A stretch of 64,000 nucleotides of DNA from Nonlabens sp. (GTDB lineage Bacteria; Bacteroidota; Bacteroidia; Flavobacteriales; Flavobacteriaceae), in assembly GCF_018401815.1 (NCBI RefSeq), contig NZ_JAGYKG010000001.1, positions 832,388 through 896,387 on the forward strand, given 5' to 3'. Of the stretch, positions 55,646 to 64,000 are shown piece by piece. Positions within the stretch are counted from its first letter, which is position 1; each line of letters starts with the position of its first letter. The translations under genes and the position numbers were made by a program. A model generated the notes under the pieces. That model did not search any database. It saw only the letters and a list, made by a program, of their open reading frames with translations, and was not told the origin of the DNA.

Positions 55646-56773
55646 TTATTCAAAATAGTTATTGATGCGGTAACCGCCTTTTTTCAAATATTCCTCACGG
55701 GACATGAGTTGTAAATCACTTTGCATCATGTCATTCACAAGTTCTTGCAATGCAATTTCTGGAACCCAACCTAATTTTTCTTTGGCTTTTGTAGGATCTC
55801 CTATCAATAAATCTACCTCTGTAGGACGGAAGTATCGCGGGTCTACGGCTACGACTTCTTTACCTATTTCTAATTGGTAGTCTGGATTGGAGCAAGATTT
55901 TATTGTTCCTTTTTCCTCCACGCCTTCGCCTGTAAACTCTAAGCCTATACCTACATACTGAAATGCCATATGTACAAAATCTCTCACGCTAGTCGTAGTT
56001 CCTGTAGCGATCACCCAATCTTCTGGCTCATCGTGTTGTAGGATCATCCACATCATGCGCACATAATCTTTGGCGTGTCCCCAATCTCTTTTGGCATCTA
56101 GGTTTCCTAAATAGACTTTGTCTTGAAGACCTTTTACGATCTTAGAAGTCGCACGAGTAATTTTACGAGTTACAAAGGTCTCTCCACGTACTGGAGATTC
56201 ATGGTTAAAAAGAATTCCGTTACAAGCAAACATACCATAAGCTTCCCGGTAATTTACCGTTGCCCAATACGCATACATTTTTGCTACGGCATAAGGACTA
56301 CGCGGGTAAAATGGCGTAGTTTCTGATTGTGGTATTTCTTGCACCTTACCATACAATTCTGAGGTAGATGCTTGATAGATTTTAGTTTTCTTTTCCAAAC
56401 CAAGTATACGTACTGATTCTAGAATGCGCAGCGCTCCTATACCATCTGCATTTGCGGTGTATTCAGGCATTTCAAAAGAAACTTGTACATGTGACATGGC
56501 TGCGAGGTTATAAATCTCATCTGGCTGTGTTTCTTTGATGATTCTGGTAAGGTTAGTCGTATCTGTAAGGTCCCCATAATGCAATTTGAACTTTACATCT
56601 CTATCATGCGGATCTTGATACAAATGATCAATACGATCTGTGTTAAATAAAGAGGCTCGGCGTTTGATACCGTGAACTATATATCCCTTTTTTAATAAAA
56701 ACTCGCTTAAATAAGCGCCGTCTTGACCGGTTACTCCAGTAATTAATGCTACTTTATGTTGCTGTACAGACAT
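55646..56773 (-). CDS. gmd: GDP-mannose 4,6-dehydratase
   Basis: A 375-residue epimerase/dehydratase that makes GDP-4-keto-6-deoxymannose from GDP-mannose. Cofactor motif GVTGQDG (13-19), the [14 protein letters not shown] block, and [14 protein letters not shown] with the catalytic Tyr and Lys are visible. Full length. With fcl it supplies GDP-L-fucose for the polysaccharide. Confidence 0.97.
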   Translation of the reverse strand: MSVQQHKVALITGVTGQDGAYLSEFLLKKGYIVHGIKRRASLFNTDRIDHLYQDPHDRDVKFKLHYGDLTDTTNLTRIIKETQPDEIYNLAAMSHVQVSFEMPEYTANADGIGALRILESVRILGLEKKTKIYQASTSELYGKVQEIPQSETTPFYPRSPYAVAKMYAYWATVNYREAYGMFACNGILFNHESPVRGETFVTRKITRATSKIVKGLQDKVYLGNLDAKRDWGHAKDYVRMMWMILQHDEPEDWVIATGTTTSVRDFVHMAFQYVGIGLEFTGEGVEEKGTIKSCSNPDYQLEIGKEVVAVDPRYFRPTEVDLLIGDPTKAKEKLGWVPEIALQELVNDMMQSDLQLMSREEYLKKGGYRINNYFE

Positions 56774-56862
56774 ATTTTTTTGTGTAATACTGTAAAAATA
56801 AGGTTTTGGAGTCGTTTTTTTAAAGATTGTGATTAGGAACTCTGTGATCTCTTTTTTAAAAC

Positions 56863-57702
56863 CTATGACTGGAGGAGGTAATGTGAAGCCACCTCATCCA
56901 AGCCTTCTTCAATAGAAGGAATCTGATAATCAAAAACACTTGCTGTTTTATCACAATTCATCACACTATAAACGGGTCGTTTTGCGGCGGTTTTAAACTC
57001 TGAAACTGGGTTTATTTTTTTGTCAAGACTTAGTTTTGTATTAATCGCTTGTGCAAAATCAAACCAGGTCCACGCTCCTTGATTGGTAAAATGATAGGTT
57101 CCATAAGCTTTGGGATCGTTTTTAAGGACGTGATGTATAAAAGCAGCTACCTCTAGCGCACTGGTAGGAGAACCGGTTTGAGAATCTACTATTTTCAATT
57201 CCTTAATGTCTGTCCCTGCAACCCATTTAAAAAAATTGTTACCGTGTGGTGCATACAGCCAAGAAATTCTAAAAATATAATGTTTGCCATCTATTTGAGT
57301 AATAGCCTTTTCTCCTGCAAGTTTACTCGCGCCATACACATTTATAGGATCTGTTTCTTGATCCGTCTCGTAGGGTGTTGCAGCATCACCTTTAAAAACA
57401 TAGTCTGTAGAAAAATGTATGAATGTGGCGTTGTATTGTTTTGAGATTTGCGCCATTTTTTGAACAGCAAGTGCGTTTATTTTAAAAGCTTTTTCTTGCA
57501 CGGTCTCTGCTGCGTCCACCGCTGTGTAGGCCGCGCAGTTGATAATATAATCTGGTCGTATATTTTTGACCTTTTGATCCAATTGAAAACTACAGCTTAT
57601 ATCCAATTCCTTACTAGAAAAACAGAAGAGTTCTTGTTCTAACAAGGCTGCTTTTATCGCAGTTCCCAACATGCCATTAGCACCAGTAATAAGAATTTTC
57701 AA
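56863..57702 (-). CDS. rfbD: dTDP-4-dehydrorhamnose reductase
   Basis: A 279-residue reductase forming dTDP-L-rhamnose. Cofactor motif GANGMLG (7-13), [14 protein letters not shown] and the catalytic YGASKLAGE are visible. It follows rfbC by 18 bp. The rmlA and rmlB partners are not in this window, so they lie elsewhere or the sugar differs. Confidence 0.94.
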   Translation of the reverse strand: MKILITGANGMLGTAIKAALLEQELFCFSSKELDISCSFQLDQKVKNIRPDYIINCAAYTAVDAAETVQEKAFKINALAVQKMAQISKQYNATFIHFSTDYVFKGDAATPYETDQETDPINVYGASKLAGEKAITQIDGKHYIFRISWLYAPHGNNFFKWVAGTDIKELKIVDSQTGSPTSALEVAAFIHHVLKNDPKAYGTYHFTNQGAWTWFDFAQAINTKLSLDKKINPVSEFKTAAKRPVYSVMNCDKTASVFDYQIPSIEEGLDEVASHYLLQS

Positions 57703-57720
57703 TACGATAAGATTTAATAG

Positions 57721-58254
57721 TTATTTGAGGAAGCCCAATTTCTCATCCCTTTCAGAAAGGATCATATCTTCTTTAGGGAGTTGCCAGTCTATGTTTAATG
57801 TTGGGTCATCGTACCTCAAGCCCACTTCCATTTCTGGCTGGTAGGCATTGTCTATCTGATAATTTACTATAGCCGTTTTGGAAAGTACGGAAAAACCGTG
57901 TAAAAAGCCTCTAGGAACAAGAAGCTGTTTGTGGTTATCTCCTGATAATTCTATAGTAAAATGTTTTAAATAAGTAGGTGATTCTGGTCTAAAATCAACT
58001 GCAACGTCTAGTATATGGCCTTGTATGCACCTCACCAGCTTTGTTTGTGCTGCGGCTCCTTTTTGTGCGTGTAACCCCCTTAAAACGCCGTAAGTTGACG
58101 TGCTTTCATTTATAGTAATAAAAGGTTCTTGTTGAGGTAATGCTTTCGCGAAAGCGATACGGTCAAAAGCAATACAAAATTTACCTCGAGCATCTTTAAA
58201 AACAACAGGTTCAATAATTTTACAGTCCAGAAGTGGTGTATCAATTATATTCAC
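57721..58254 (-). CDS. rfbC: dTDP-4-dehydrorhamnose 3,5-epimerase
   Basis: A 177-residue cupin-type epimerase with active-site regions GLHAQKGAAAQTKLV and PRGFLHGFSVLS. It acts before RfbD in dTDP-L-rhamnose synthesis. It overlaps the chain-length regulator gene by 4 bp. A palindrome copy near the N-terminus encodes IAFAKALPQ. Confidence 0.94.
   Translation of the reverse strand: MNIIDTPLLDCKIIEPVVFKDARGKFCIAFDRIAFAKALPQQEPFITINESTSTYGVLRGLHAQKGAAAQTKLVRCIQGHILDVAVDFRPESPTYLKHFTIELSGDNHKQLLVPRGFLHGFSVLSKTAIVNYQIDNAYQPEMEVGLRYDDPTLNIDWQLPKEDMILSERDEKLGFLK
58142..58155. repeat. Iterated palindrome copy 11 (14-bp form)
   Basis: GCTTTCGCGAAAGC in rfbC, read as AFAKA; the outer base pair of the 16-mer is lost. 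Confidence 0.93.
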
Positions 58255-59291
58255 TTAAAAACTCCTTTTTGATAGTTATTTAAAAATCGCAAAACCACTG
58301 GTATCAATGCTATAAGAAGACCTAAGCCAAAAAATATCAAAGCGTAAGTAAGCGTCAGGTGCTTTTTCTCTATCACTCCTTTTTTAACAAAATAAGAAAC
58401 GATATTTACAGTGTTTTCGTAACTGTATTTTTTTTCTCGTTCATTTTCCAAGTTAAAGAAGATTCTAGATTTTTCGTCAAACAACTCTTTAAACACCTCT
58501 GTTTTATTTTGCCCATTAACAAACACGCTAGTTGCTTGAGAGGTATTAGAATCGGTATTTTTAATGGACACTTGAAATGCCTTAATTAAAGAATCCAGTT
58601 CATGCAACTGATACTCCATATTGCTAAGGTTAAAGGCTGTGGTTTCCTTACTAGCTAGGCGTTGTGCCTTGATCAACGGGTTGTCCTCTACTTGAACCGC
58701 TGCTGAAGCTGCTTTTTCTAAAGCTGCTCGTTCCTCAGAAACTATTTCTACTTTATAAAACTGGTAATCAATAGCTCTTTTTGCCTCTTTAAAGCCTTCA
58801 AAAGTATAGTTTTCTAGCGCAATAGTGTCTGCACGGCGCGCCATATAATCGTATTCCTTAAGAAGCTCTGTATCGTTAAAATCGGCTTCTATCTCAAAAC
58901 TTTTAAGTTGGCTTGCTTCTGCTGTAGAAATGTTCAATTCTTTACCGAGAGTTGTGAAATCTTCTTGATCTACTAAGGAGTTGTAGTATTCGAGATTAGA
59001 AATTAATTGTCCGGCGCTTTCGAAATTAGGTTGTACTCTTAACTGTGCCGTAAAGTTCTTTTTACTTTCTCTACTGGTATACATCCCAAGTCCTCCTCCT
59101 ATAACCAATAGAATCCCTAACAAAATGATGTTGTTTTTTATAAAAATTAAAAACAAAATAAGGAAGTGGGCAATTCCTTTAAAGAATCCACTAATGGCAC
59201 TAAACAGATTCTTAAATCCATTGCTGATCCATACAAAGACAGGTACTAAATCTACCTCTTGTTCTTGGTTGTTGTTGGGTTGGTTATCCAT
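58251..59291 (-). CDS. Wzz-type polysaccharide chain-length regulator
   Basis: A 346-residue protein with hydrophobic segments at about 38-70 and 312-338 flanking a coiled-coil periplasmic region, the layout of Wzz/PCP co-polymerases. No tyrosine-kinase domain is attached. It controls chain length by acting with the Wzy polymerase. First gene of the exopolysaccharide operon, with a -7 box 24 bp upstream. Confidence 0.8.
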   Translation of the reverse strand: MDNQPNNNQEQEVDLVPVFVWISNGFKNLFSAISGFFKGIAHFLILFLIFIKNNIILLGILLVIGGGLGMYTSRESKKNFTAQLRVQPNFESAGQLISNLEYYNSLVDQEDFTTLGKELNISTAEASQLKSFEIEADFNDTELLKEYDYMARRADTIALENYTFEGFKEAKRAIDYQFYKVEIVSEERAALEKAASAAVQVEDNPLIKAQRLASKETTAFNLSNMEYQLHELDSLIKAFQVSIKNTDSNTSQATSVFVNGQNKTEVFKELFDEKSRIFFNLENEREKKYSYENTVNIVSYFVKKGVIEKKHLTLTYALIFFGLGLLIALIPVVLRFLNNYQKGVFK

Positions 59292-59315
59292 GAAGCTATA
59301 GTTTTTTCAAGTCTT

Positions 59316-59323
59316 CAAATATA
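59316..59323 (-). promoter_or_regulatory. -7 box for the exopolysaccharide operon
   Basis: TATATTTG on the minus strand matches TAnnTTTG, 24 bp before the Wzz-type gene. Confidence 0.45.
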
Positions 59324-59369
59324 ATTGAAGTCTATGAATTGTTTAAACGTTTGGTTTTCAGTAAAATTA

Positions 59370-61106
59370 TTACTCTTTTTCTTCCTCCTGTTGCGGTACT
59401 GCTTTGATACTACTTTCTATAATTTGTTCTAATATTTTTTCGGTAATCACATAAACAGGCTTCACCCCTATCAATCCCAAACCACCACTTGCCAGCGTGT
59501 GTCCTGTTTTTAATGGGTTGTCACTTGCATAATAGGCGTACCGAACTTTTACTTTTTTACGTATGCTACGCCTTACTCGAGATGCTGCCTGTATGGCTTT
59601 TTGATAATGGGCTCCTTCCATTTCTAGACCTATAACTTTCCAACTAGAATTATAGAAAAAATCTAATAAATCTTTATTTTGTAAGGAAGTCCCTAAAACA
59701 GTCACCATAGAGCCCGTAACAACTTTGATGTCATCGCTCTCGAGATCTTTTTTAGAAAGTCTATTTTTAAAAGGATAATTATCTGCTGTTCCTTCAAAAA
59801 CGTGTGCATCTGGCACCATGATATCACCTTTATCGCCTTCCAGAATACCTGCTTTACCCATAATGTTGATGGATTGAACATTCATTTGCTGTTCTTTTCC
59901 TTGCTCATCTTTAAAAGGCTTGAGCAACTCGTCCATGGTTTCATAAGCCTGTTCTCCAAAAGCATAATCCATCACGATAAGCACGGGTTTTGCATCGTTC
60001 TCGCTTTCGCGAAAGCGCACATCACAAAAGTCTACTTTTTCAAATACACAAGCTGCGAGATCAAAAATCTGTACATCTATATTGGTTCCACTTTTATCAT
60101 TAAGCTCGGTCATTCCATTGGATAGCGCATGTTTCTTGATCAAGTCTCGGTTTTTCTTCCCGCTATCGTTGCTTAAATCTGCAAAGATTTGCATCCGGCT
60201 TTTCTTTGCCATTTGGGAGGTCAAAGCTACAGGGCCATACAGTGAATTCATAACACTGTGAAGGTTAGCGCTAATAATATGCAAGGGTCTTTCAAAAAGT
60301 CCTTTTTCTACCAAATGTTTTTTAATTCGCAATGCCCAGGCATCACCGTGAATGTGATGACCTAATCGTTCTCTTAATACTGGAGAAAAGGTCACAAGAC
60401 GTTTTTCTTCATCGAGAACTTCTTGTTTTGCAAGTTTGCCCAAATGGTAAATGATGCTTAAAAATCTATTAGGATTTCCTTCGGTAGCAAAGTCTGCATA
60501 AACAGAAGTTACCTCATCAAAGGTGCGCCCTAGAATATTTGCTACATGAGTAATAGCAACTTCTTTCTCTTCTTGGGTGAGTTTTTTCTTTAAAACAGCT
60601 GTTTCTAGACTTTTCCAATCTCTTGTGGTACTTCCGTTATCCCCGACGATCACTTGTTTCATGATTTTATGAGATTCGATCATCAAAAAAGTAAGGTGTG
60701 TTAAAATATCATAAATTTCAGACCTTCCTCGAGTCACTTCGACATTCATTTGCTGCTCATCAATACGGTAGCAATTTCGTCTTCTTTTTTTAGGAATTAT
60801 CGCCTTAAAATGAGATCTTTCATAACCTTCATTACTGGTAAGGTTGATGTAAGTACATTCTTCTATTCCCACTGGAAGTCGGTCCATGACGTAAAGCAAC
60901 CCGTTTAATTCTATCTTATCTTCAGCAATGGAACCGTAGATTTCTGGTCTTAATGTGAGTAGGGATTCTCTTAAAGATGCACCACTCACTCCCATAGGTT
61001 TGTAAAAGCCTCTATTAAAAAGATGTCGCATGGTGATGTACATGCGCTCTATGGCATTAGTGCTTTCTTGAGCTCTGGTACGTGGCTCTACATTTATTAT
61101 AGGCAT
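59370..61106 (-). CDS. Conserved Bacteroidota protein with phosphorylase-like C-terminus
   Basis: A 578-residue cytoplasmic protein with no signal or membrane segment. The N-terminal half (about 1-260) is helical. The C-terminal half has segments resembling nucleoside-phosphorylase-fold proteins: VTGSMVTVLG, GLEMEGAHYQKAI and YYASDNPLKTG. From memory it fits a conserved uncharacterised family in this phylum; the reaction is unknown. I start at the ATG at 61106 because a -7 box lies between it and the upstream alternative at 61133. A palindrome copy encodes VRFRESEND. Confidence 0.75.
   Translation of the reverse strand: MPIINVEPRTRAQESTNAIERMYITMRHLFNRGFYKPMGVSGASLRESLLTLRPEIYGSIAEDKIELNGLLYVMDRLPVGIEECTYINLTSNEGYERSHFKAIIPKKRRRNCYRIDEQQMNVEVTRGRSEIYDILTHLTFLMIESHKIMKQVIVGDNGSTTRDWKSLETAVLKKKLTQEEKEVAITHVANILGRTFDEVTSVYADFATEGNPNRFLSIIYHLGKLAKQEVLDEEKRLVTFSPVLRERLGHHIHGDAWALRIKKHLVEKGLFERPLHIISANLHSVMNSLYGPVALTSQMAKKSRMQIFADLSNDSGKKNRDLIKKHALSNGMTELNDKSGTNIDVQIFDLAACVFEKVDFCDVRFRESENDAKPVLIVMDYAFGEQAYETMDELLKPFKDEQGKEQQMNVQSINIMGKAGILEGDKGDIMVPDAHVFEGTADNYPFKNRLSKKDLESDDIKVVTGSMVTVLGTSLQNKDLLDFFYNSSWKVIGLEMEGAHYQKAIQAASRVRRSIRKKVKVRYAYYASDNPLKTGHTLASGGLGLIGVKPVYVITEKILEQIIESSIKAVPQQEEEKE
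60002..60017. repeat. Iterated palindrome copy 12
   Basis: Perfect 16-bp copy in the phosphorylase-like gene, read as RFRES. Confidence 0.95.
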
Positions 61107-61122
61107 AAATATTCTTTCGTAG

Positions 61123-61130
61123 CAAAGATA
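61123..61130 (-). promoter_or_regulatory. -7 box for the phosphorylase-like gene
   Basis: TATCTTTG on the minus strand, 16 bp upstream of the chosen start at 61106; it argues against the in-frame start at 61133. Confidence 0.5.
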
Positions 61131-61180
61131 CATCTTTGTAGAATCCTCTTAAGAAAGATTCTTATTCATTTAGATAGGGG

Positions 61181-62017
61181 CTAGATAATAATTTTAAGAC
61201 ATTTTTTCTTCACTGTAATATGAAATGGAGATTTTAGTACCACAGGTTCTCCATCGAGCTGCGCTGGACAACTGTCATTGCTTCTTAATACAACTTCACT
61301 AACTGAATTGGCAAAATTACTCTTAAAAAAAACAGAAGCTCCCATTTTTAAAACAAGGCCTACTCTTGAATGTGCAAAAACCATATCTAACAATCCGTTA
61401 TTGATCTCTGCCTTAGGAGTAAGGGATACGTTATAGCCTAAATATTTGGTATTGGAAACCAGCACACAAAATTTGGGTTTATCTGAGCTTTCTAGCATAA
61501 TCAGATCTTTCTTTTTACTAAAAAAAGATTTCAGACTGTGCATCACATAAGTAGAAAAACCTCTTTTAGTATCCTTGTTGTATCGGTGTATCACATCAGC
61601 TGGGAAGCCTAGAGCAAAGTTGGAGAAAAAATAAGTTCCATTTACTTCTCCACAGTCTATGTGAATGGTCTCAGCCCGCTTTATAGAAAAGCAGAGTTGT
61701 TTTATAGATTTTGACAACCCCAAATGACTTGCGAGACCATTGCCTGACCCTCTAGGAAGTATGGCCAATCTAATACTTGAATGGATAAGGAATTTTGCAA
61801 TGGTATTTACCGTACCATCCCCTCCAGAAGCAACAATAATATCGCACCCATTATCAATACACTCTTTTGTCAATTTTTCTAAATCGCTTTTAGAAGAAGA
61901 ATAGCGTATTTCAATTTCATACTGATCTTGATCAAAGAAAGTATTAATTTGCTTGAACTCTAATTTATTTCCGTTTTTACCAGAAATAGGATTTACTAAA
62001 AAGGTGATTTTAATCAC
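61181..62017 (-). CDS. Diacylglycerol kinase-family lipid kinase
   Basis: A 278-residue YegS/DagK-type kinase. NPISGKNG near the N-terminus, the nucleotide-binding ASGGDGTVN (63-71), LPRGSGNG (87-94) and the C-terminal CPAQLDGEPVV are visible. It phosphorylates diacylglycerol or a related lipid in the membrane. Length is slightly short but all core motifs are present. Confidence 0.9.
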   Translation of the reverse strand: MIKITFLVNPISGKNGNKLEFKQINTFFDQDQYEIEIRYSSSKSDLEKLTKECIDNGCDIIVASGGDGTVNTIAKFLIHSSIRLAILPRGSGNGLASHLGLSKSIKQLCFSIKRAETIHIDCGEVNGTYFFSNFALGFPADVIHRYNKDTKRGFSTYVMHSLKSFFSKKKDLIMLESSDKPKFCVLVSNTKYLGYNVSLTPKAEINNGLLDMVFAHSRVGLVLKMGASVFFKSNFANSVSEVVLRSNDSCPAQLDGEPVVLKSPFHITVKKKCLKIII

Positions 62018-62020
62018 TTG

Positions 62021-62313
62021 TTAATTTGCTTTAAAGTTCCAGTCATCAGCATGCATGATGCCATAAACAGAACCCAATTCATATTCAACTACGTATTTTT
62101 CATTCTTCCCTACTTGAAAATTTAAGCGGTACACAAAAGCTTTACCTCCTTCTTGACAAAATTGCTTTAACAACTTTTTATTTTTACTGATCGGTTCTTT
62201 AAAAAAACAACCTCCTTTATATAATGCTCTTTGACGTATTCTAATGTGATATCCTTGAGGTTGTTAAAAAGGTGTTCTGATAACATGGCCGCTACAACAG
62301 CAGCAGCCTTCAT
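62021..62313 (-). pseudogene. Probable decayed small gene
   Basis: A frame closed at 62021 is open for 80 codons up to a stop at 62264, with protein-like text (GYHIRIRQRALYKGGCFF, FVYRLNFQVGK, EYELGSVYGIMHADDWN) but no start codon in a useful place. A second frame from an ATG at 62313 (MKAAAVVAAMLSEHL) overlaps it and stops early. The pair fits a small cytoplasmic protein with a frameshift. Family not recognised. This fills most of the 358-bp gap before the GH3-type gene. Confidence 0.35.
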
Positions 62314-62375
62314 ACTACCAGGAAAAGCACCTATTCATTCACAATAAGATCAATTAGAACTATAGGAATAATAAA

Positions 62376-63884
62376 TCAAGACTTTTGCTGGATGATCTTC
62401 TCTAGTACCTGAGCTATTTTCCGGTCGTTTGACAGTCTTGGGAGTTTATTCTGCCCTCCTAGTTTGCCAATGATTTTCATATAATCCTTGAAACCGTTTT
62501 CTGGTACAGGAGTTACTTTTAAAGGTTGAAGTATTTTTCCAGTAATTAAATCGTCGTAATAGGAGTTTTGTTCCCTCATTTTGAGGTCCAAAACTTGAGA
62601 TAACTGAGGCAGGTCTAAGTCAGCAGTAGAGCCAAATTCCACAAACCACTCGTGGTAAGGAAGCGCATCGCTTTCAGGACTCAATTGGGGGGCTACGGTG
62701 AACTCATTGATGACAATACCTAATTGAGTAGATGCAGATTTCATAGCTTCTTCTACCTCTTTGCCTATAACATGCTCACCGCTCGCACTGATGTAATGTT
62801 TGATGCGACCAGTCACCACTATTTTATAAGGACTTGTACTGGTAAAAGCAATAGTGTCACCTATGTTGTAGGCCCACAATCCCGCGTTAGTAGAAATAAT
62901 CATGACATAATTGATTCCTATTTCAACTTCTCCTATAGTTAATCGAGGCGGGTGTTCCTCATGGAACTGATTTGCAGGAATGAATTCATAAAAAATACCT
63001 GCATCCAGTAGCAATAACATTCCTTTCTCCTTTTGCTTATCTTGATAAGCAAAGAACCCCTCACTTGCAGGGAATAACTCTATACTGTCTACTTGACGGC
63101 CTATGAGTTGATTAAATTTAGCGCGGTAAGGTTCAAAATTAACCCCTCCATAAATAAATAAATTAAAGTCTGGAAAAACCTCGCCTACTTTTTTACCTGT
63201 ACGTTGTACGATGCGCTCAAAATACATTTGCACCCAACTCGGAATTCCAGAAATTACGCTCATTTTTTCTGATAAAGTTTCATCGATAACAGCCTCTACT
63301 TTTGTTTCCCAATCATCTATGCAATTGGTTTTCATAGAGGGCAATCTGTTTTTCTGTAGGTAATTAGGCACATAATGTGCAACAATACCGCTCAATCTGC
63401 CGAGTTGTATGCCATTTTTAGACTGCATTTCTGGACTTCCTTGAAGAAAAATCATCTTAGCATCCACAAACTTTGCTTTACCAGTCTCATGAATGTAACT
63501 CAATATGGCATTGCGAGCTGCCTTGATATGCTCAGGCATGGACTCCTTGGTAAGGGGAATGTATTTTGCACCACTGGTGGTTCCAGAGGTTTTGGCAAAG
63601 TAAAGGGGCTTTCCTGGCCATAAAATATCACTTTCTCCGGCGACTACTCGGTCTATAAACGGGCGTAACTGCTCGTAATCTCTTACTGGAACCTGTTGTA
63701 TAAAATCTTTATGGGTTTGGATGCTGGAAAAGGAGTGCGCTTTCGCGAAAGCGGTACCCGCAGCAGTCTTTAATAAATTTTTAAAAACCTTATCCTGTGA
63801 GCCTACCGGATCTGTAGCCCATTTTTTAGTTTTTCTATCAGTTATTGCGGCAAAAATCTTTGCGCCGAGTGACTTTAACGACAT
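62376..63884 (-). CDS. GH3-family adenylating enzyme
   Basis: A 502-residue protein of the GH3 auxin-responsive family as found in Bacteroidota. The ATP/AMP motif is FAKTSGTTSGAKYIPLT (SGTTSG 100-105). The middle FIYGGVNFEPYRAKFN and the later NIGDTIAFTSTSPYKIVVTG fit the ANL-like fold. Plant relatives join amino acids to acyl acids; the bacterial substrate is unknown. It starts directly at the stop of the M23 gene, so the two are coupled. A palindrome copy encodes GTAFAKAHSF. Confidence 0.88.
   Translation of the reverse strand: MSLKSLGAKIFAAITDRKTKKWATDPVGSQDKVFKNLLKTAAGTAFAKAHSFSSIQTHKDFIQQVPVRDYEQLRPFIDRVVAGESDILWPGKPLYFAKTSGTTSGAKYIPLTKESMPEHIKAARNAILSYIHETGKAKFVDAKMIFLQGSPEMQSKNGIQLGRLSGIVAHYVPNYLQKNRLPSMKTNCIDDWETKVEAVIDETLSEKMSVISGIPSWVQMYFERIVQRTGKKVGEVFPDFNLFIYGGVNFEPYRAKFNQLIGRQVDSIELFPASEGFFAYQDKQKEKGMLLLLDAGIFYEFIPANQFHEEHPPRLTIGEVEIGINYVMIISTNAGLWAYNIGDTIAFTSTSPYKIVVTGRIKHYISASGEHVIGKEVEEAMKSASTQLGIVINEFTVAPQLSPESDALPYHEWFVEFGSTADLDLPQLSQVLDLKMREQNSYYDDLITGKILQPLKVTPVPENGFKDYMKIIGKLGGQNKLPRLSNDRKIAQVLEKIIQQKS
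63738..63753. repeat. Iterated palindrome copy 13
   Basis: Perfect 16-bp copy near the 5' end of the GH3-type gene, read as AFAKA. Confidence 0.95.
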
Positions 63885-64000
63885 TTATTCAAAATTGATA
63901 AAGTTAGTAGGATCTAGCGGATACCCATCGCTCCAAATTTCAAAATGCAGGTGAGGCCCTGTGGTCAGTTCTCCCGTATTTCCAACGCTAGCGATCACCT
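63885..64000 (-). CDS. M23-family peptidase, C-terminal end only
   Basis: The last 38 codons of a gene that begins beyond the right edge. They contain VGNTGELTTGPHLHFEIW, the conserved HxH zinc/active-site end of LytM/M23 endopeptidases, then DGYPLDPTNFINFE and a stop at 63885. It would cut peptidoglycan cross-bridges or act as a septal/envelope regulator; the N-terminal part is not visible. Confidence 0.88.
   Translation of the reverse strand, partial: VIASVGNTGELTTGPHLHFEIWSDGYPLDPTNFINFE

Noticed and set aside
55532..55714. An open frame covering the hexamer array and the end of gmd
   Set aside because: It is translated repeat (EFKFKFKFKF) followed by antisense of gmd.
9148..63753. The palindromes as CRISPR repeats or as terminators
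   Set aside because: They are single, thousands of bases apart and not followed by T-runs; most lie inside genes.

Overview
The window is a stretch of chromosome from a member of the Bacteroidota, almost certainly the family Flavobacteriaceae. The markers are a SusC/SusD pair, two proteins with Por-secretion (type IX, T9SS) C-terminal sorting domains, two GLPGLI-family proteins, a GH3-type adenylating enzyme, low GC, and many TAnnTTTG promoter -7 boxes. Genus cannot be fixed from the sequence alone.

Layout. 1-6992 (minus): end of a polysaccharide utilization locus (susC, susD, a glycan-binding-type lipoprotein and a PKD lipoprotein that runs off the left edge). 7658-12089 (plus): three overlapping genes, two SGNH hydrolases (one with an internal LysM domain) and an MBOAT acyltransferase, probably an envelope-glycan O-acetylation machine. 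12388-18379 (minus): hemW, then an outer-membrane barrel with two GLPGLI proteins. 18498-22306 (plus): a two-component system, a secreted protein of unknown function and a deoxynucleoside kinase. 22562-36861: mostly housekeeping genes (trpS, plsC, an ECF sigma factor with a membrane-anchored barrel protein, recA, trhO, dusB, an FtsX-type permease, rbfA, methylmalonyl-CoA epimerase) plus a giant T9SS cargo protein. 36933-38130: a tRNA with anticodon CAT followed by a decayed accessory stretch. 38163-41822: a secreted T9SS nuclease. 42067-45057: a TPR-like protein and a cluster of small membrane proteins, including a frameshifted YiaA/YiaB-type gene and a fragment of a second copy. 45201-59291 (minus): dprA and an exopolysaccharide cluster (wcaI-like, wcaF-like, SGNH esterase, GT4, O-antigen ligase type, polymerase type, flippase, fcl, gmd, rmlD, rmlC, chain-length regulator). 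59370-64000 (minus): a conserved protein with a phosphorylase-like tail, a lipid kinase, a decayed small gene, a GH3 protein and the end of an M23 peptidase.

The most striking signal is not a gene. A perfect palindrome, GCTTTCGCGAAAGC (11 of 13 copies extended to CGCTTTCGCGAAAGCG), recurs 13 times at roughly 5-kb spacing. Eleven copies lie inside unrelated coding sequences, where they encode AFAKA, RFRES or SRKRE peptides; two are intergenic, upstream of recA and dusB. This is far beyond chance and looks like a genome-wide iterated palindrome with an unknown role.

Other points of note are a canonical A_AAA_AAG slippery site exactly where the YiaA-like gene changes frame, an 11-bp copy of the tRNA 3' end downstream of that tRNA with a folded element between them, a 108-bp direct repeat between fcl and gmd, and a repeat-like insert in the fcl reading frame.
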